A stretch of 64,000 nt of DNA from assembly GCF_004521985.1 (NCBI RefSeq), contig NZ_SBHZ01000006.1, positions 124,001 to 188,000 on the forward strand, written 5' to 3'. The DNA is from Ectopseudomonas khazarica (GTDB lineage: Bacteria; Pseudomonadota; Gammaproteobacteria; Pseudomonadales; Pseudomonadaceae). Positions 1-9,216 of this stretch are shown piece after piece. How positions within the stretch are numbered: position 1 is the first letter of the stretch; each line of letters begins with the position of its first letter. A program made the translations under genes and the position numbers. The notes beneath the pieces were generated by a model that was given only the letters and a program-made list of their open reading frames with translations, searched no databases and was not told where the DNA came from.

Positions 1-206
1 GCCTTGCCGGCCTTGAGCACGGCGACGTTGATCACGCCCTGGGTCTTGCTGCGGGTCAGGCCGGCGGCTGCGGCGATGTCCGGTTGGATGAAGCTGGAGT
101 TGAAGACGCTGTAGTGGACGTCGAGATCGCCGAAGCTCTGCTTGCGTTCTGCGGCAGCCGGCAAGGCCAGGCACAGGGCGATCAGGAAGGGGATGATGCG
201 GCGCAT
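1..206 (-). CDS. DUF4426 domain exported protein (C-terminus cut by window edge)
   Basis: Reading leftward from an ATG at 206, the frame stays open to the window edge, giving 68 residues. It opens with a typical signal peptide (MRRIIPFLIALCLALPAAA, cleavage likely after AAA), followed by ERKQSFGDLDVHYSVFNSSF and a run compatible with the DUF4426 family. DUF4426 proteins sit directly after metW in many pseudomonads, as here, 14 bp downstream of metW. Molecular function is unknown. The family call rests on the N-terminal third and the neighbourhood; the rest of the protein lies outside the window. Confidence 0.75.
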   Translation of the reverse strand, partial: MRRIIPFLIALCLALPAAAERKQSFGDLDVHYSVFNSSFIQPDIAAAAGLTRSKTQGVINVAVLKAGK

Positions 207-220
207 GGTGTTCTCCTCGT

Positions 221-847
221 TCAGACCGCGACGCGGCGGGCGGCAGGCTCCGCACCGCTGATGCGATAGATGCCGATCTCGCCCAGCAGGTTGGGCCAGG
301 CGCGGCTTGCAAGGCCATGGCGGTGTTCGCGGTCCACTGCCAGGCGTTCTTCCACACGTGCTCCTTGAGCATGGCACAGGCGCTCGAAGTCTTCGAAGGT
401 GCAGAAGTGAATGTTTGGTGTGTTGTACCAGGTGTAGGGCAGGAAGTCCGAAACCGGCATGCGACCTTTTGTCGTCAGGTACCAGCGGCAGCGCCAGTGG
501 CCGAAGTTGGGGAAGGTGATGATGCAGGTCTTGCCGACACGCAGCATCTCGGCCAGCACCTTGTCCGGGTAGTGCAGCGCCTGCAGCGACTGGGTCATCA
601 CCACCACGTCGAAGCTGTTGCTGGCGAAGTTGCCGAGCCCCAGGTCGAGGTTCTGCTCGATGACGTTGACGCCGCGCTCGATGCACAGGGCGATCTTGTC
701 CGGGTCGATCTCCAGGCCGTAACCGGAAACCTGCTTGTTGTCGCGCAGCCAGGCGAGCAGCTCGCCGTCGCCGCAGCCCAGGTCGAGCACGCGACTGCCC
801 GGGGCGATCCACTCCTGGATGATGTCCAGATCCGCTCGCATGCTCAT
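221..847 (-). CDS. metW: MetW, methionine biosynthesis methyltransferase-like protein
   Basis: This 208-residue cytoplasmic protein has a class I SAM-binding fold: the glycine-rich motif [12 protein letters not shown] lies at about residues 20-31, followed by [10 protein letters not shown]. MetW is the partner of MetX in homoserine acylation in Proteobacteria. Reports suggest it is needed for MetX activity, while any methyltransferase reaction remains unclear. Its start overlaps the metX stop by 4 bp (ATGA at 844-847), which indicates translational coupling. Length and gene order match the family. Confidence 0.93.
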   Translation of the reverse strand: MSMRADLDIIQEWIAPGSRVLDLGCGDGELLAWLRDNKQVSGYGLEIDPDKIALCIERGVNVIEQNLDLGLGNFASNSFDVVVMTQSLQALHYPDKVLAEMLRVGKTCIITFPNFGHWRCRWYLTTKGRMPVSDFLPYTWYNTPNIHFCTFEDFERLCHAQGARVEERLAVDREHRHGLASRAWPNLLGEIGIYRISGAEPAARRVAV

Positions 848-1983
848 ACCTCGATTCGCTTCATGTAACTGCCGAACGCCTGCAGGTAGCGCGGGATCGG
901 CATGAGGAAGGCGTCATGGCCTTGCGGGGCGTCGATCTCCAGGTAGCAGACGTTCTTCTTCGCCGCCGTCAGGGCGTCGACGATTTCCCGCGAGCGGGCG
1001 GGGGAGAAGCGCCAGTCGGTGGTGAAGGACATCAGGCAGAAATCCGCCTTGGCCACGGCCAGGGTCTGCGCCAGGTCGCCATCCTGTGCGGCGGCCGGGT
1101 CGAAGTAGTCCAGCGCCTTGGTCATCAGCAGGTAGGTGTTGGCGTCGAAGCGACCGGAGAACTCCTCGCCCTGGTAGCGCAGGTAGCTCTCGACCTGGAA
1201 CTCGACGCTGTGGAAATCGTAGTTGAGCTTCTCGCTCTTCAGGCCACGGCCGAATTTCTCGCCCATGGCGTCATCGGACAGGTAGGTGATGTGGCCGACC
1301 ATGCGCGCCAGCATCAGGCCGCGCTTGGGAATCACGCCCTGCTCCTGGAAATGGCCGCCATGGAACTCCGGGTCGGTGAGGATGGCCTGGCGCGCCACTT
1401 CGTTGAAGGCGATGTTCTGTGCCGACAGCTTGGGCGCCGAGGCGATGGCCAGACAGTGACGCACGCGCTCCGGGTAGCTGATGGTCCACTGCATGGCCTG
1501 CATGCCACCGAGGCTGCCACCGATCACGGCGGCCCAGCGCTCGATACCGAGCTGGTCGGCCAGGCGTGCCTGGCTGTGCACCCAGTCTTCCACGGTCATC
1601 ACCGGGAAGTCGGCGCCGTAGGGCTTGCCGGTGGCCGGGTTGGCGCTGCCGGGGCCGGTGGAACCGTTGCAGCCGCCGAGGTTGTTGAGGCTGACGACGA
1701 AGAACTTTCGGGTGTCGATGGGCTTGCCGGGGCCGATGCAGCTGTCCCACCAGCCGGGTTTGCGGTCGTCCGGGCTGTGGTAGCCGGCGGCGTGGTGGTG
1801 ACCGGACAGGGCATGGCAGATCAGCACGGCATTGCTGCGTGCGGCGTTGAGTTCGCCATAGGTTTCGACGACCAGTTCGTACTCGGTCAGGCTGCGGCCG
1901 CAGGCCAGGGCCAATGGTTCGCTGAACTTGAACACCTGGGGACTGACCAGGCCGACGGAATCTTCGGGAAAGGCAGTGGGCAT
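844..1983 (-). CDS. metX: MetX, homoserine O-acyltransferase (probably O-succinyltransferase)
   Basis: This 379-residue alpha/beta hydrolase-fold enzyme activates homoserine by acylation in methionine synthesis. The nucleophile elbow GGSLGG places the catalytic Ser at about residue 157. The C-terminal GHDAFLM supplies the His at about 356. [10 protein letters not shown] near residue 104 is typical of the MetX family. Pseudomonas MetX enzymes are reported to use succinyl-CoA even though they belong to the acetyltransferase family, so substrate cannot be settled by family alone. It is followed by the overlapping metW; about 150 bp separate it from the upstream dynamin-like gene. Confidence 0.93.
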   Translation of the reverse strand: MPTAFPEDSVGLVSPQVFKFSEPLALACGRSLTEYELVVETYGELNAARSNAVLICHALSGHHHAAGYHSPDDRKPGWWDSCIGPGKPIDTRKFFVVSLNNLGGCNGSTGPGSANPATGKPYGADFPVMTVEDWVHSQARLADQLGIERWAAVIGGSLGGMQAMQWTISYPERVRHCLAIASAPKLSAQNIAFNEVARQAILTDPEFHGGHFQEQGVIPKRGLMLARMVGHITYLSDDAMGEKFGRGLKSEKLNYDFHSVEFQVESYLRYQGEEFSGRFDANTYLLMTKALDYFDPAAAQDGDLAQTLAVAKADFCLMSFTTDWRFSPARSREIVDALTAAKKNVCYLEIDAPQGHDAFLMPIPRYLQAFGSYMKRIEV

Positions 1984-2135
1984 GGAGTCGCTGCTAAGGA
2001 GTCGGAGGAGGGCGCCAGTCTAAAGAGCGAGGCTGGCAGCGGCAAGCGAGCGGGCGCTCCCTCTGCGCGCCACGCCGCGCCCCAGGTGCGCGGCGCGAGG
2101 TGAACGGCCAGCGCGTGTCGTCGTGGCTTGCCGGG

Positions 2136-4103
2136 TCAGCGGCGTACTGCGGTTGGCAGGTTCACCACCTTGCCCTGGCGCTGCACGGGCGCCGGCCGCC
2201 GCAGGATGCGCAGCATGTCGGCAGCCTGGGCCAGTTGCTGCTCCAGCTCCTCCTTGTAGCGCGCCAGTTGCTGGCTGCGCTTGCGCGTCTGCTGGGTTTC
2301 CTGGGCCAGTGCCTTGAGCCGCAGCATGTGGCTTTCCAGCATCTGCTTGTGTTCCAGCGTGTGCTGCATCAGCGGCATCAGGGCGTCGGCCGCCCAATGT
2401 TCGGCATCCCGGCGCAGGCGCTGGTGCAGGCCGATCACTTCCTGCGCCAGGGTGGCGAAGAAGCGGCGGGTGAGGCTGCGCTGCTCGGTCAGCAGCGTCT
2501 TGACGTGCAGGCGGAACTGGTCGCCCTTGGCCTGCAGCTTGTTCAGCTCGCGCAGGTAGCGCTGGATCTTGAACTGCGGCGCATCGACACCGTTCAGCGG
2601 GTTGTCTTCGTTGTGCCGGCGGTAGATGGCAGCGACCATCTTGTTGGCCATCTCGGCCTCGTGCTGCAGGTTGTGCAGGTCGTGCTCCACGCTGCGGAAG
2701 AAGTGCAGGATGGCCTGGTTGATGCCCAGGGTGGTCCAGCTGCCGGTGAGGTTGCGGCGCACGGCACCGAGGTGCTCGTCCAGGCGTTCGCTGCGCGCGG
2801 CGTGGCGCAGCAGCTGGCCCTGGCGGTTGAGCAGGCGCTGGTTGGTCTTCAGACCGAGCAGGCGCTTGTGATGCAGGGTGTGGTCTTCCTTGGTCTTGGC
2901 GGTCAGCTCGAACAGCAGCTGGCCATTGTCCTGCTGATGGTTGCCGAGCAGGGCGAGCTGTTCGCTGACTTTCTCCAGGCGCAGGTTGAGCACGTGCTGG
3001 CTGTTGTTCAGCAGGGCCAGGACCTGGCGTACCACGTGGTCCTCGATCAGGCGCTCCTTCTGCGCCACGATGCGCTCGCAGAGCAGGGTCTCCAGCTGCG
3101 TCATCTGGCTGCGGGCCAGCAGCTCTTCGTCCTTGCGCACCTTGGCCAGCAGCGCCTGCTTGGCCGAGAGCGGCAGCACGTCCTGCTGGGCGATGCCCAG
3201 CTGCTTGGCGGTTGCGCTCTGGATCTGGCTGATGGCGTTCTGCACGAAGGCTTCGCCGGCCAGGTCGTCCCACAGCACGTCGATCTTGTTCAGGACGGCG
3301 AACAGGCAGGTCTGGGTGTCTTCGTCGAGCTGGCGGATATGCTGCTGCCAGATGCTCATGTCGCTGGCCGTGACGCCACTGTCTGCGGCCAGCAGGAAGA
3401 TGATCGCCTGGGCGTTGGGCAGCATCGACAGGGTCAGTTCCGGCTCGCTGCCCAGGGCGTTCAGGCCGGGGGTGTCGAGAATGCGCAGGCCCTGGCGCAG
3501 CAGCGGGTGGTCGAAGTTGACCATGGCGTGACGCCAGGCCGGTACCAGCACCTGGCCGCGTTTGCCGGTGCCCTCGAGCATGTCCGGGTGGAAGCCGAGC
3601 TGGATCGCCTGTTCCACCGGCATGGGCTTGGTCTTGGCCACCTGGCTGAAGGCCAGGGCCATGTTGGCCGGGTCGCTGGTGTCCAGCGGGATGTTCACCC
3701 AGTGCCGGGGAATGCGCTTGAACTGCGCGACGCTGGCGGAGGCCGTGCGCGTTTCGATCGGCAGCAGGCGGATGTAGGGGCGTTCCGAGCGGGGGTCGAA
3801 GAACAGCTCGGTGGGGCACATGGTGGTGCGCCCGGCGTGCGAGGGCAGCATGCGCTGGCCGTACTCGGAGAAGAACAGGCTGTTGATCAGCTCGGTCTTG
3901 CCGCGGGAGAACTCACCGACGAAGGCCAGGGTGATGTGATCGGTGCGCAGGATCTTCAGCGCGCGTTCGAGCTTGGCCTGAACGGCGTCGGAGTTGAGGC
4001 GGTTCTGTTCCAGCCAGCTGCGATAGCGCGTGATCTCGCGCATCAGCTCGCGCTTCCAGGCAACGTAGGCGTCGACCTGTTGGCTGAGACGTTCCATGCT
4101 CAT
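2136..4103 (-). CDS. Dynamin-like GTPase family protein
   Basis: This 655-residue protein has an N-terminal GTPase domain: P-loop GEFSRGKT at residues 63-70, the G3 motif DTPGLNAL and the G4-like LNKID. A long charged, probably helical region follows, with Gln/Leu-rich stretches near the C-terminus (EELEQQLAQAADML). Bacterial dynamin-like proteins act on membranes, but the role of this branch is unknown. No transmembrane segment is evident. An AGGAGA ribosome site precedes the ATG at 4103; a second ATG lies two codons in. It stands alone between metX and the yggU group, in the same orientation. Confidence 0.85.
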   Translation of the reverse strand: MSMERLSQQVDAYVAWKRELMREITRYRSWLEQNRLNSDAVQAKLERALKILRTDHITLAFVGEFSRGKTELINSLFFSEYGQRMLPSHAGRTTMCPTELFFDPRSERPYIRLLPIETRTASASVAQFKRIPRHWVNIPLDTSDPANMALAFSQVAKTKPMPVEQAIQLGFHPDMLEGTGKRGQVLVPAWRHAMVNFDHPLLRQGLRILDTPGLNALGSEPELTLSMLPNAQAIIFLLAADSGVTASDMSIWQQHIRQLDEDTQTCLFAVLNKIDVLWDDLAGEAFVQNAISQIQSATAKQLGIAQQDVLPLSAKQALLAKVRKDEELLARSQMTQLETLLCERIVAQKERLIEDHVVRQVLALLNNSQHVLNLRLEKVSEQLALLGNHQQDNGQLLFELTAKTKEDHTLHHKRLLGLKTNQRLLNRQGQLLRHAARSERLDEHLGAVRRNLTGSWTTLGINQAILHFFRSVEHDLHNLQHEAEMANKMVAAIYRRHNEDNPLNGVDAPQFKIQRYLRELNKLQAKGDQFRLHVKTLLTEQRSLTRRFFATLAQEVIGLHQRLRRDAEHWAADALMPLMQHTLEHKQMLESHMLRLKALAQETQQTRKRSQQLARYKEELEQQLAQAADMLRILRRPAPVQRQGKVVNLPTAVRR

Positions 4104-4312
4104 CCTGGCTCTCCTGTCGCAAGGGCAGCGACTTGCCGGTTAAGGGGTTGAGTGGCTACGCGCTCACCGTCGTCGTGACGGGGCACGGGTTGGCCGCCAG
4201 GACGCACGGCATTCGCAAGAATATTCTGCATTATGCGAGACGCGAAGCTGGCGTCAATTGCCTGCCTGTCAGTCCCGCCTTATGGTCGGGTATGGGGGCT
4301 GAGCGGTCATGT

Positions 4313-4603
4313 TCAGGCGCGCTGCAGTCCCGGCAGGGGCGGCAGGCTTTTCGGGGCATGGATACGCAGGCGCTTCTGGCGGTTGAGCTCGCCGCTTTCC
4401 AGGCTCACCTGGCTCTTGGCAACGCCGAAGGCCTTGGCCAGGAACGCCTGCAGCTGCGCGTTGGCCTTGCCCTCCACCGGCGGCGCGGTCAGGCGGATCT
4501 TCAGCCGCTCACCATGCAGCCCGGCGAACTCGTCCTTGCTCGCCTTGGGCTGCAGGTGACAGTCGAGGATCAGGTCCTCGCCGTCCCAGCGGAAGTAGCT
4601 CAC
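4313..4603 (-). CDS. yggU: DUF167 family protein YggU
   Basis: This 96-residue protein shows the DUF167/YggU pattern: LDCHLQPKASKDEFAG at the start, then RLKIRLTAPPVEGKAN and FLAKAFGVAKSQVSLESG. Function is unknown; the fold is a small alpha/beta domain. It is the last gene of the yggS-proC-yggT-yggU cluster, a conserved order in Gammaproteobacteria, and starts only 4 bp after the yggT stop. Confidence 0.9.
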   Translation of the reverse strand: MSYFRWDGEDLILDCHLQPKASKDEFAGLHGERLKIRLTAPPVEGKANAQLQAFLAKAFGVAKSQVSLESGELNRQKRLRIHAPKSLPPLPGLQRA

Positions 4604-4607
4604 CGCC

Positions 4608-5201
4608 TCAGAGGAACGGGCTGAGCATCGGCGGCAGGCCGGTGTAGGCCGCCAGGCTGCCGATGATGAAGCGGTCCGCGAGGTTGATCGCGATGAACGC
4701 GAAGATCGGCGAGATGTCCAGGCCGCCGAGGTTCGGCAGCAGGCGGCGGAAGGGCGCCAGCAGCGGCTCGCAGATCTGGTTCACCAGCTGGGCGCCGGGG
4801 TTGTAGCTGCCCGGTGCGACCCAGGAGAGGATCACGCTGACGATCAGGGCGAAGAAGAACACCTTGAGGAACAGCGAGGTCACGCCGATCACCGACCACA
4901 CCAGCAGCTGCAGGATGAAGCCGCCGACGTTGTAGCCCATCAGGGTCAGGGTGACCACCATCAGGACCAGCTGGACCAGGATGGCCAGGACCAGCGAGGC
5001 CAGGTCCAGCCCGGAGAAGCCGGGGATGATCCGGCGCAGCGGCGTCAGCAGCGGCTGGGTGGCCTTGACCACGAACTGGCTCAGCGGGTTGTAGAAGTCG
5101 GCCCTGACCAGCTGCAGGATGAAACGCAGCAGCACGATCAGCAGGTACAGGCTGCCGAGGGTCTGGATGATGTAGATCAGCGCTTCGATGAGTCCGGACA
5201 T
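4608..5201 (-). CDS. yggT: YggT family integral membrane protein
   Basis: This 197-residue, strongly hydrophobic protein contains two copies of the YGGT unit. Each starts with a hydrophobic helix and carries an NP-containing loop (DFYNPLSQFVVKATQPLL and SYNPGAQLVNQICEPLL) followed by a leucine-rich helix. It is predicted to lie in the inner membrane with about four to six segments. Homologues have been linked to osmotic tolerance and, in Gram-positives, to division. The start at 5201 lies 9 bp after the proC stop, consistent with one transcript. Confidence 0.9.
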   Translation of the reverse strand: MSGLIEALIYIIQTLGSLYLLIVLLRFILQLVRADFYNPLSQFVVKATQPLLTPLRRIIPGFSGLDLASLVLAILVQLVLMVVTLTLMGYNVGGFILQLLVWSVIGVTSLFLKVFFFALIVSVILSWVAPGSYNPGAQLVNQICEPLLAPFRRLLPNLGGLDISPIFAFIAINLADRFIIGSLAAYTGLPPMLSPFL

Positions 5202-5210
5202 GCTGTCTCC

Positions 5211-6029
5211 TTATTGACCGAGCTGTTCGGCCAGTTCGGCGGAACGGTTGGCGGCGGCATTGAGTGCCTGTTGCACCAGCGCTTCGAAGCCGCCGGCCTG
5301 GAAGGTTTTGATCGCCGCTTCGGTGGTGCCGTTCGGCGAGGTGACGCGGCGGCGCAGCTCGGCTGCGTCGACATCGCTCTCGCTGGCCATGCGTGCGGCG
5401 CCCAGTGCGGTCTGGATGCTCAGCTGCGCGGCGGTCTCGCGCGGCAGGCCGAGCTGCTCGCCGGCAGCGGTCATCGCCTCGATCAGCAGGAAGAAATAGG
5501 CCGGGCCGCTGCCGGAAACGGCGGTCACGGCGTCGAGCTGGCTTTCCTCGTCCAGCCACAGGGCCAGGCCCACGGCGCTCAGGACCTGCTCCGCCTGCGC
5601 CTTCTGCGCACTGCTGACTCTTGGGTTGGCGAACAGGCCGGAAACGCCCTGGCGCAGCAGGGCCGGCGTATTGGGCATGCAGCGCACCAGCGGGCGTTCG
5701 CCCAGCCAGCCTTCCAGGCTGGCGCAACTGATGCCGGCGGCGATGGAGATGATCACCTGGTTGGGCGCGAGGTGTGGCGCCAGGTCCAGGCAGACCGCTT
5801 TCATGACCTGCGGCTTGACCGCCAGCACGATCAGGTCGGCGCCGGCGATGGCCTCGGCGTTGTTGCCGAAAGTGGCGATGCCGTGTGCCTGTTGCAGGCG
5901 CTCACGCTGCTCGGTGCCTGGTTCGCTGGCACGGATGGCGCTGGCCTCCACTCCCTGGGCGCGCAGGCCGCCAATCAGGCTGGCGGCCATGTTGCCGGCG
6001 CCGACGAAGGTGATGATCGGGTTGCTCAT
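5211..6029 (-). CDS. proC: Pyrroline-5-carboxylate reductase
   Basis: This 272-residue enzyme catalyses the last step of proline synthesis, NAD(P)H-dependent reduction of pyrroline-5-carboxylate. The N-terminal Rossmann motif is FVGAGNMAASLIGG (residues 8-21). The family signature appears near residues 215-240 as RRRVTSPNGTTEAAI, and the conserved VSGSGPAYFFLLIEAM helix precedes it. Length is normal. It lies 17 bp downstream of yggS. Confidence 0.96.
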   Translation of the reverse strand: MSNPIITFVGAGNMAASLIGGLRAQGVEASAIRASEPGTEQRERLQQAHGIATFGNNAEAIAGADLIVLAVKPQVMKAVCLDLAPHLAPNQVIISIAAGISCASLEGWLGERPLVRCMPNTPALLRQGVSGLFANPRVSSAQKAQAEQVLSAVGLALWLDEESQLDAVTAVSGSGPAYFFLLIEAMTAAGEQLGLPRETAAQLSIQTALGAARMASESDVDAAELRRRVTSPNGTTEAAIKTFQAGGFEALVQQALNAAANRSAELAEQLGQ

Positions 6030-6046
6030 TGCAGGAATTCCTTCAT

Positions 6047-6739
6047 TCAGTGAGTGGGCTGGCCGTAGTCGCGGGCGCCGAACAGGGCGGTGCCGATGCG
6101 TACCCAGGTGGCGCCTTCGGCGATGGCGGCCTCCAGGTCATGGCTCATGCCCATGGACAGGGTGTCGAGGTTCAGCGCCAGGTCGTCGCGCAACTGGCGC
6201 AGACGAGCGAAGGCGGCGTGTTGCGCGGCGATATCGTCGGTGGCTTCGGGAATCGCCATCAGCCCGCGCAACCTGAGGTTGGGCAGGGCGCTGATGGCCC
6301 TGGCCAGCTCCGGCAGTTCCTCGGGGCTGCAGCCGGATTTGCTGGCCTCGAGGCTGACGTTGACCTGCAGGCAGATGTTCAGCGCGGGCAGGTGCGCCGG
6401 GCGCTGGTCGGACAGGCGTTGGGCGATTTTCAGGCGATCCACCGAATGTACCCAGTCGAAATGCTCGGCGATGGGCCGGGTCTTGTTCGACTGAATGGGG
6501 CCGATGAAGTGCCAGATCAAGGGCAGGTCGCTCAAAGCGGCCTGTTTTTCCAGGGCTTCCTGCAGGTAGTTCTCGCCAAAATCGCGCAGGCCGGCGGCAT
6601 GGGCCTCGCGAACGGCGTCCGCAGGCTTGGTCTTGCTCACCGCCAGCAGGCCGATATCCTGCAAATTGCGCTGCGAGGCTTGCGCCGCCTCACGGATGCG
6701 CGCTCCGACCTTTGCAATATTCTCTGCTATCGTGGACAT
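6047..6739 (-). CDS. yggS: YggS family PLP homeostasis protein
   Basis: From the ATG at 6739 this encodes 230 residues, the normal YggS length; an in-frame upstream extension to 6910 is unlikely because family members begin at MSTIAENIAKVGARI. The PLP lysine is in LLAVSKTKPAD (K36), followed by FGENYLQEA and WHFIGPIQSNKTR, hallmarks of the alanine racemase-like barrel. The protein binds pyridoxal 5'-phosphate and buffers its pool rather than catalysing a known reaction. It leads the yggS-proC-yggT-yggU group and is divergent from pilT. Confidence 0.95.
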   Translation of the reverse strand: MSTIAENIAKVGARIREAAQASQRNLQDIGLLAVSKTKPADAVREAHAAGLRDFGENYLQEALEKQAALSDLPLIWHFIGPIQSNKTRPIAEHFDWVHSVDRLKIAQRLSDQRPAHLPALNICLQVNVSLEASKSGCSPEELPELARAISALPNLRLRGLMAIPEATDDIAAQHAAFARLRQLRDDLALNLDTLSMGMSHDLEAAIAEGATWVRIGTALFGARDYGQPTH

Positions 6740-6954
6740 TACTTGCGCTCTATCAGCCCTGCCGTTCGAGAGGGTGTCTACACGTCGCTGTGCCCGGCCA
6801 TGCCGCGCTGGAATCAGCCGAAAAATGCTCATGTACGGCTCGTACGTGCCACTTTTCGCCTGATTGCACCCCGCCTGACCGCTGCGCGCTGCCGTGTGAA
6901 CACCGTCCAATGGGTCGCGGCATTCTACCTGCTTGCTTGTAATTGGGGAGTCCC

Positions 6955-7989
6955 ATGGATATCACTGAGCTGCTTGCCTTCAGCGCCAAGCAAGGCGCGT
7001 CGGATTTGCACCTCTCGGCCGGTCTGCCGCCGATGATCCGCGTAGACGGCGATGTTCGCCGCATCAACCTGCCGCCGCTGGATCACAAGCAGGTGCATGC
7101 GCTGATCTACGACATCATGAATGACAAGCAGCGCAAGGATTTCGAAGAGTTCCTCGAGACCGACTTCTCCTTCGAAGTGCCTGGCGTCGCGCGTTTCCGG
7201 GTCAACGCCTTCAACCAGAACCGTGGCGCCGGTGCGGTGTTCCGTACCATTCCGTCCAAGGTACTGACCATGGAAGACCTCGGCATGGGCGACGTGTTCC
7301 GCAAGATCACCGACGTGCCGCGCGGCCTGGTGCTGGTCACCGGCCCGACCGGTTCGGGCAAGTCGACCACCCTGGCGGCGATGCTCGACTACCTCAACAG
7401 CAACAAGTACCACCACATCCTCACCATCGAAGACCCGATCGAATTCGTTCACGAGTCGAAGAAGTGCCTGGTCAACCAGCGCGAGGTGCACCGCGATACC
7501 CACGGCTTCTCCGAAGCCCTGCGCTCGGCACTGCGGGAAGACCCGGACATCATCCTGGTCGGTGAGATGCGTGACCTGGAGACCATCCGTCTGGCGCTGA
7601 CCGCCGCGGAAACCGGTCACCTGGTCTTCGGCACCCTGCACACCACCTCCGCCGCCAAGACCATCGACCGGGTGGTCGACGTGTTCCCGGCCGAGGAGAA
7701 ATCGATGGTTCGCTCGATGCTCTCCGAATCGCTGCAGGCGGTGATCTCGCAGACCCTGCTGAAGAAGATCGGCGGTGGTCGTGTGGCCGCTCACGAAATC
7801 ATGATCGGTACGCCGGCCATCCGTAACCTGATCCGTGAGGACAAGGTCGCGCAGATGTACTCGGCGATCCAGACCGGTGGTGCGCTGGGCATGCAGACCC
7901 TCGATGCCTGCCTCAAGACCCTGGTCAGCAAGGGGTTGGTCAGCCGCGACAGTGCGCGGGAAAAGGCCAAGACCCCGGAAAACTTCTAA
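6955..7989 (+). CDS. pilT: Type IV pilus retraction ATPase PilT
   Basis: This 344-residue hexameric secretion ATPase powers pilus retraction and twitching motility. I chose the ATG at 6955 (MDITELLAFSAKQGASDLHL) over 6943 because it matches known PilT N-termini and follows a GGGAG site. Walker A is GPTGSGKS at 130-137. The Asp box EDPIEFVH, the Walker B region DPDIILVGEMRD and the His box GTLHTTSAAKTIDR follow. The C-terminal AIRNLIRE motif, needed for retraction in PilT proteins, is present. pilU follows after 81 bp. Confidence 0.97.
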   Translation: MDITELLAFSAKQGASDLHLSAGLPPMIRVDGDVRRINLPPLDHKQVHALIYDIMNDKQRKDFEEFLETDFSFEVPGVARFRVNAFNQNRGAGAVFRTIPSKVLTMEDLGMGDVFRKITDVPRGLVLVTGPTGSGKSTTLAAMLDYLNSNKYHHILTIEDPIEFVHESKKCLVNQREVHRDTHGFSEALRSALREDPDIILVGEMRDLETIRLALTAAETGHLVFGTLHTTSAAKTIDRVVDVFPAEEKSMVRSMLSESLQAVISQTLLKKIGGGRVAAHEIMIGTPAIRNLIREDKVAQMYSAIQTGGALGMQTLDACLKTLVSKGLVSRDSAREKAKTPENF

Positions 7990-8070
7990 ACCGTTCGGCC
8001 GGCGCGTGTGGAGCACGCCCGCATGCGCCGCTGAGTGCCGAACAGTGCGTGTGGATTTGCGAGAGCGACG

Positions 8071-9216
8071 ATGGAATTCGAAAAACTGCTGCGCCTGATG
8101 GTCGAAAAAGGTGGCTCCGACCTGTTCATCACTGCCGGCGTGCCGCCGTCGATGAAGGTCAACGGCAAGATCATGCCCGTGACCAAGAACCCCATGTCGC
8201 CGGAGCAGACTCGCGAAACCGTGCTCGGCGTGATGAACGAGGCGCAACGCCGCGATTTCGCCGAGAACCACGAGTGCAACTTCGCCATCAGCGCGCGCGG
8301 CATCGGTCGCTTTCGCGTCAGTGCCTTCTACCAGCGCAACCTGGTGGGCATGGTGCTGCGTCGCATCGAGACCAACATCCCCACCATCGATGACCTCAAG
8401 CTGCCGGAAATTCTCAAGAAGCTGGCGCTGACCAAGCGCGGCCTGGTGCTGTTCGTCGGTGCGACCGGTACCGGTAAGTCCACCTCGCTGGCGGCGATGA
8501 TCGGCTACCGCAACAAGAACAGCAGCGGCCACATCATCTCCATCGAAGACCCGATCGAGTACATCCACCAGCACCAGAACTGCATCGTCACCCAGCGCGA
8601 GGTCGGCATCGACACCGAGTCCTTCGAGGTGGCGCTGAAGAACACCCTGCGTCAGGCGCCGGACGTGATTCTCATCGGTGAGGTGCGCACCCGCGAGACC
8701 ATGGACCACGCCGTGGCATTCGCCGAGACCGGCCACCTGTGCCTGGCGACCCTGCACGCCAACAACGCCAACCAGGCGCTGGACCGCATCATCAACTTCT
8801 TCCCGGCGGACCGGCAGAACCAGGTGTGGATGGACCTGTCGCTCAACCTCAAGGCCATCGTTGCCCAGCAGCTGGTGCCGACTCCGGATGGCAAGGGCCG
8901 CCGCGCGGTGATCGAGGTGCTGATCAACACCCCGCTGGCTGCCGACCTGATCCGCAAGGGTGAGGTGCACGAGCTCAAGGGCCTGATGAAACGCTCCACC
9001 GAGCAGGGCATGCAGACCTTCGACCAGGCGCTGTACAACCTCTACACCCAGGGCGAGATCACCTACGAGGATGCCTTGCTCTACGCCGACTCGGCGAACG
9101 ACCTGCGCCTGATGATCAAGCTCGGTTCGGAGACCGATGGCGACCACCTCACCAGCATGGCCAAGGGCCTGGAGCTGGAGGTCAGCGAGGAAGATCCGGG
9201 GCGTCGCTTCCGCTGA
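8071..9216 (+). CDS. pilU: PilT-dependent retraction ATPase PilU
   Basis: This 381-residue PilT paralogue works with PilT in pilus retraction. The ATG at 8071 (MEFEKLLRLMVEKGGSDLF) gives the usual PilU length; an in-frame start at 8035 is less likely. Walker A is GATGTGKS at 130-137, with SIEDPIEYIHQHQNC and DVILIGEVRTRETM after it. The C-terminal tail LELEVSEEDPGRRFR goes beyond the PilT core, as usual for PilU. Its last 35 bp overlap the 3' end of the convergent gene at 9182-10066. Confidence 0.96.
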   Translation: MEFEKLLRLMVEKGGSDLFITAGVPPSMKVNGKIMPVTKNPMSPEQTRETVLGVMNEAQRRDFAENHECNFAISARGIGRFRVSAFYQRNLVGMVLRRIETNIPTIDDLKLPEILKKLALTKRGLVLFVGATGTGKSTSLAAMIGYRNKNSSGHIISIEDPIEYIHQHQNCIVTQREVGIDTESFEVALKNTLRQAPDVILIGEVRTRETMDHAVAFAETGHLCLATLHANNANQALDRIINFFPADRQNQVWMDLSLNLKAIVAQQLVPTPDGKGRRAVIEVLINTPLAADLIRKGEVHELKGLMKRSTEQGMQTFDQALYNLYTQGEITYEDALLYADSANDLRLMIKLGSETDGDHLTSMAKGLELEVSEEDPGRRFR

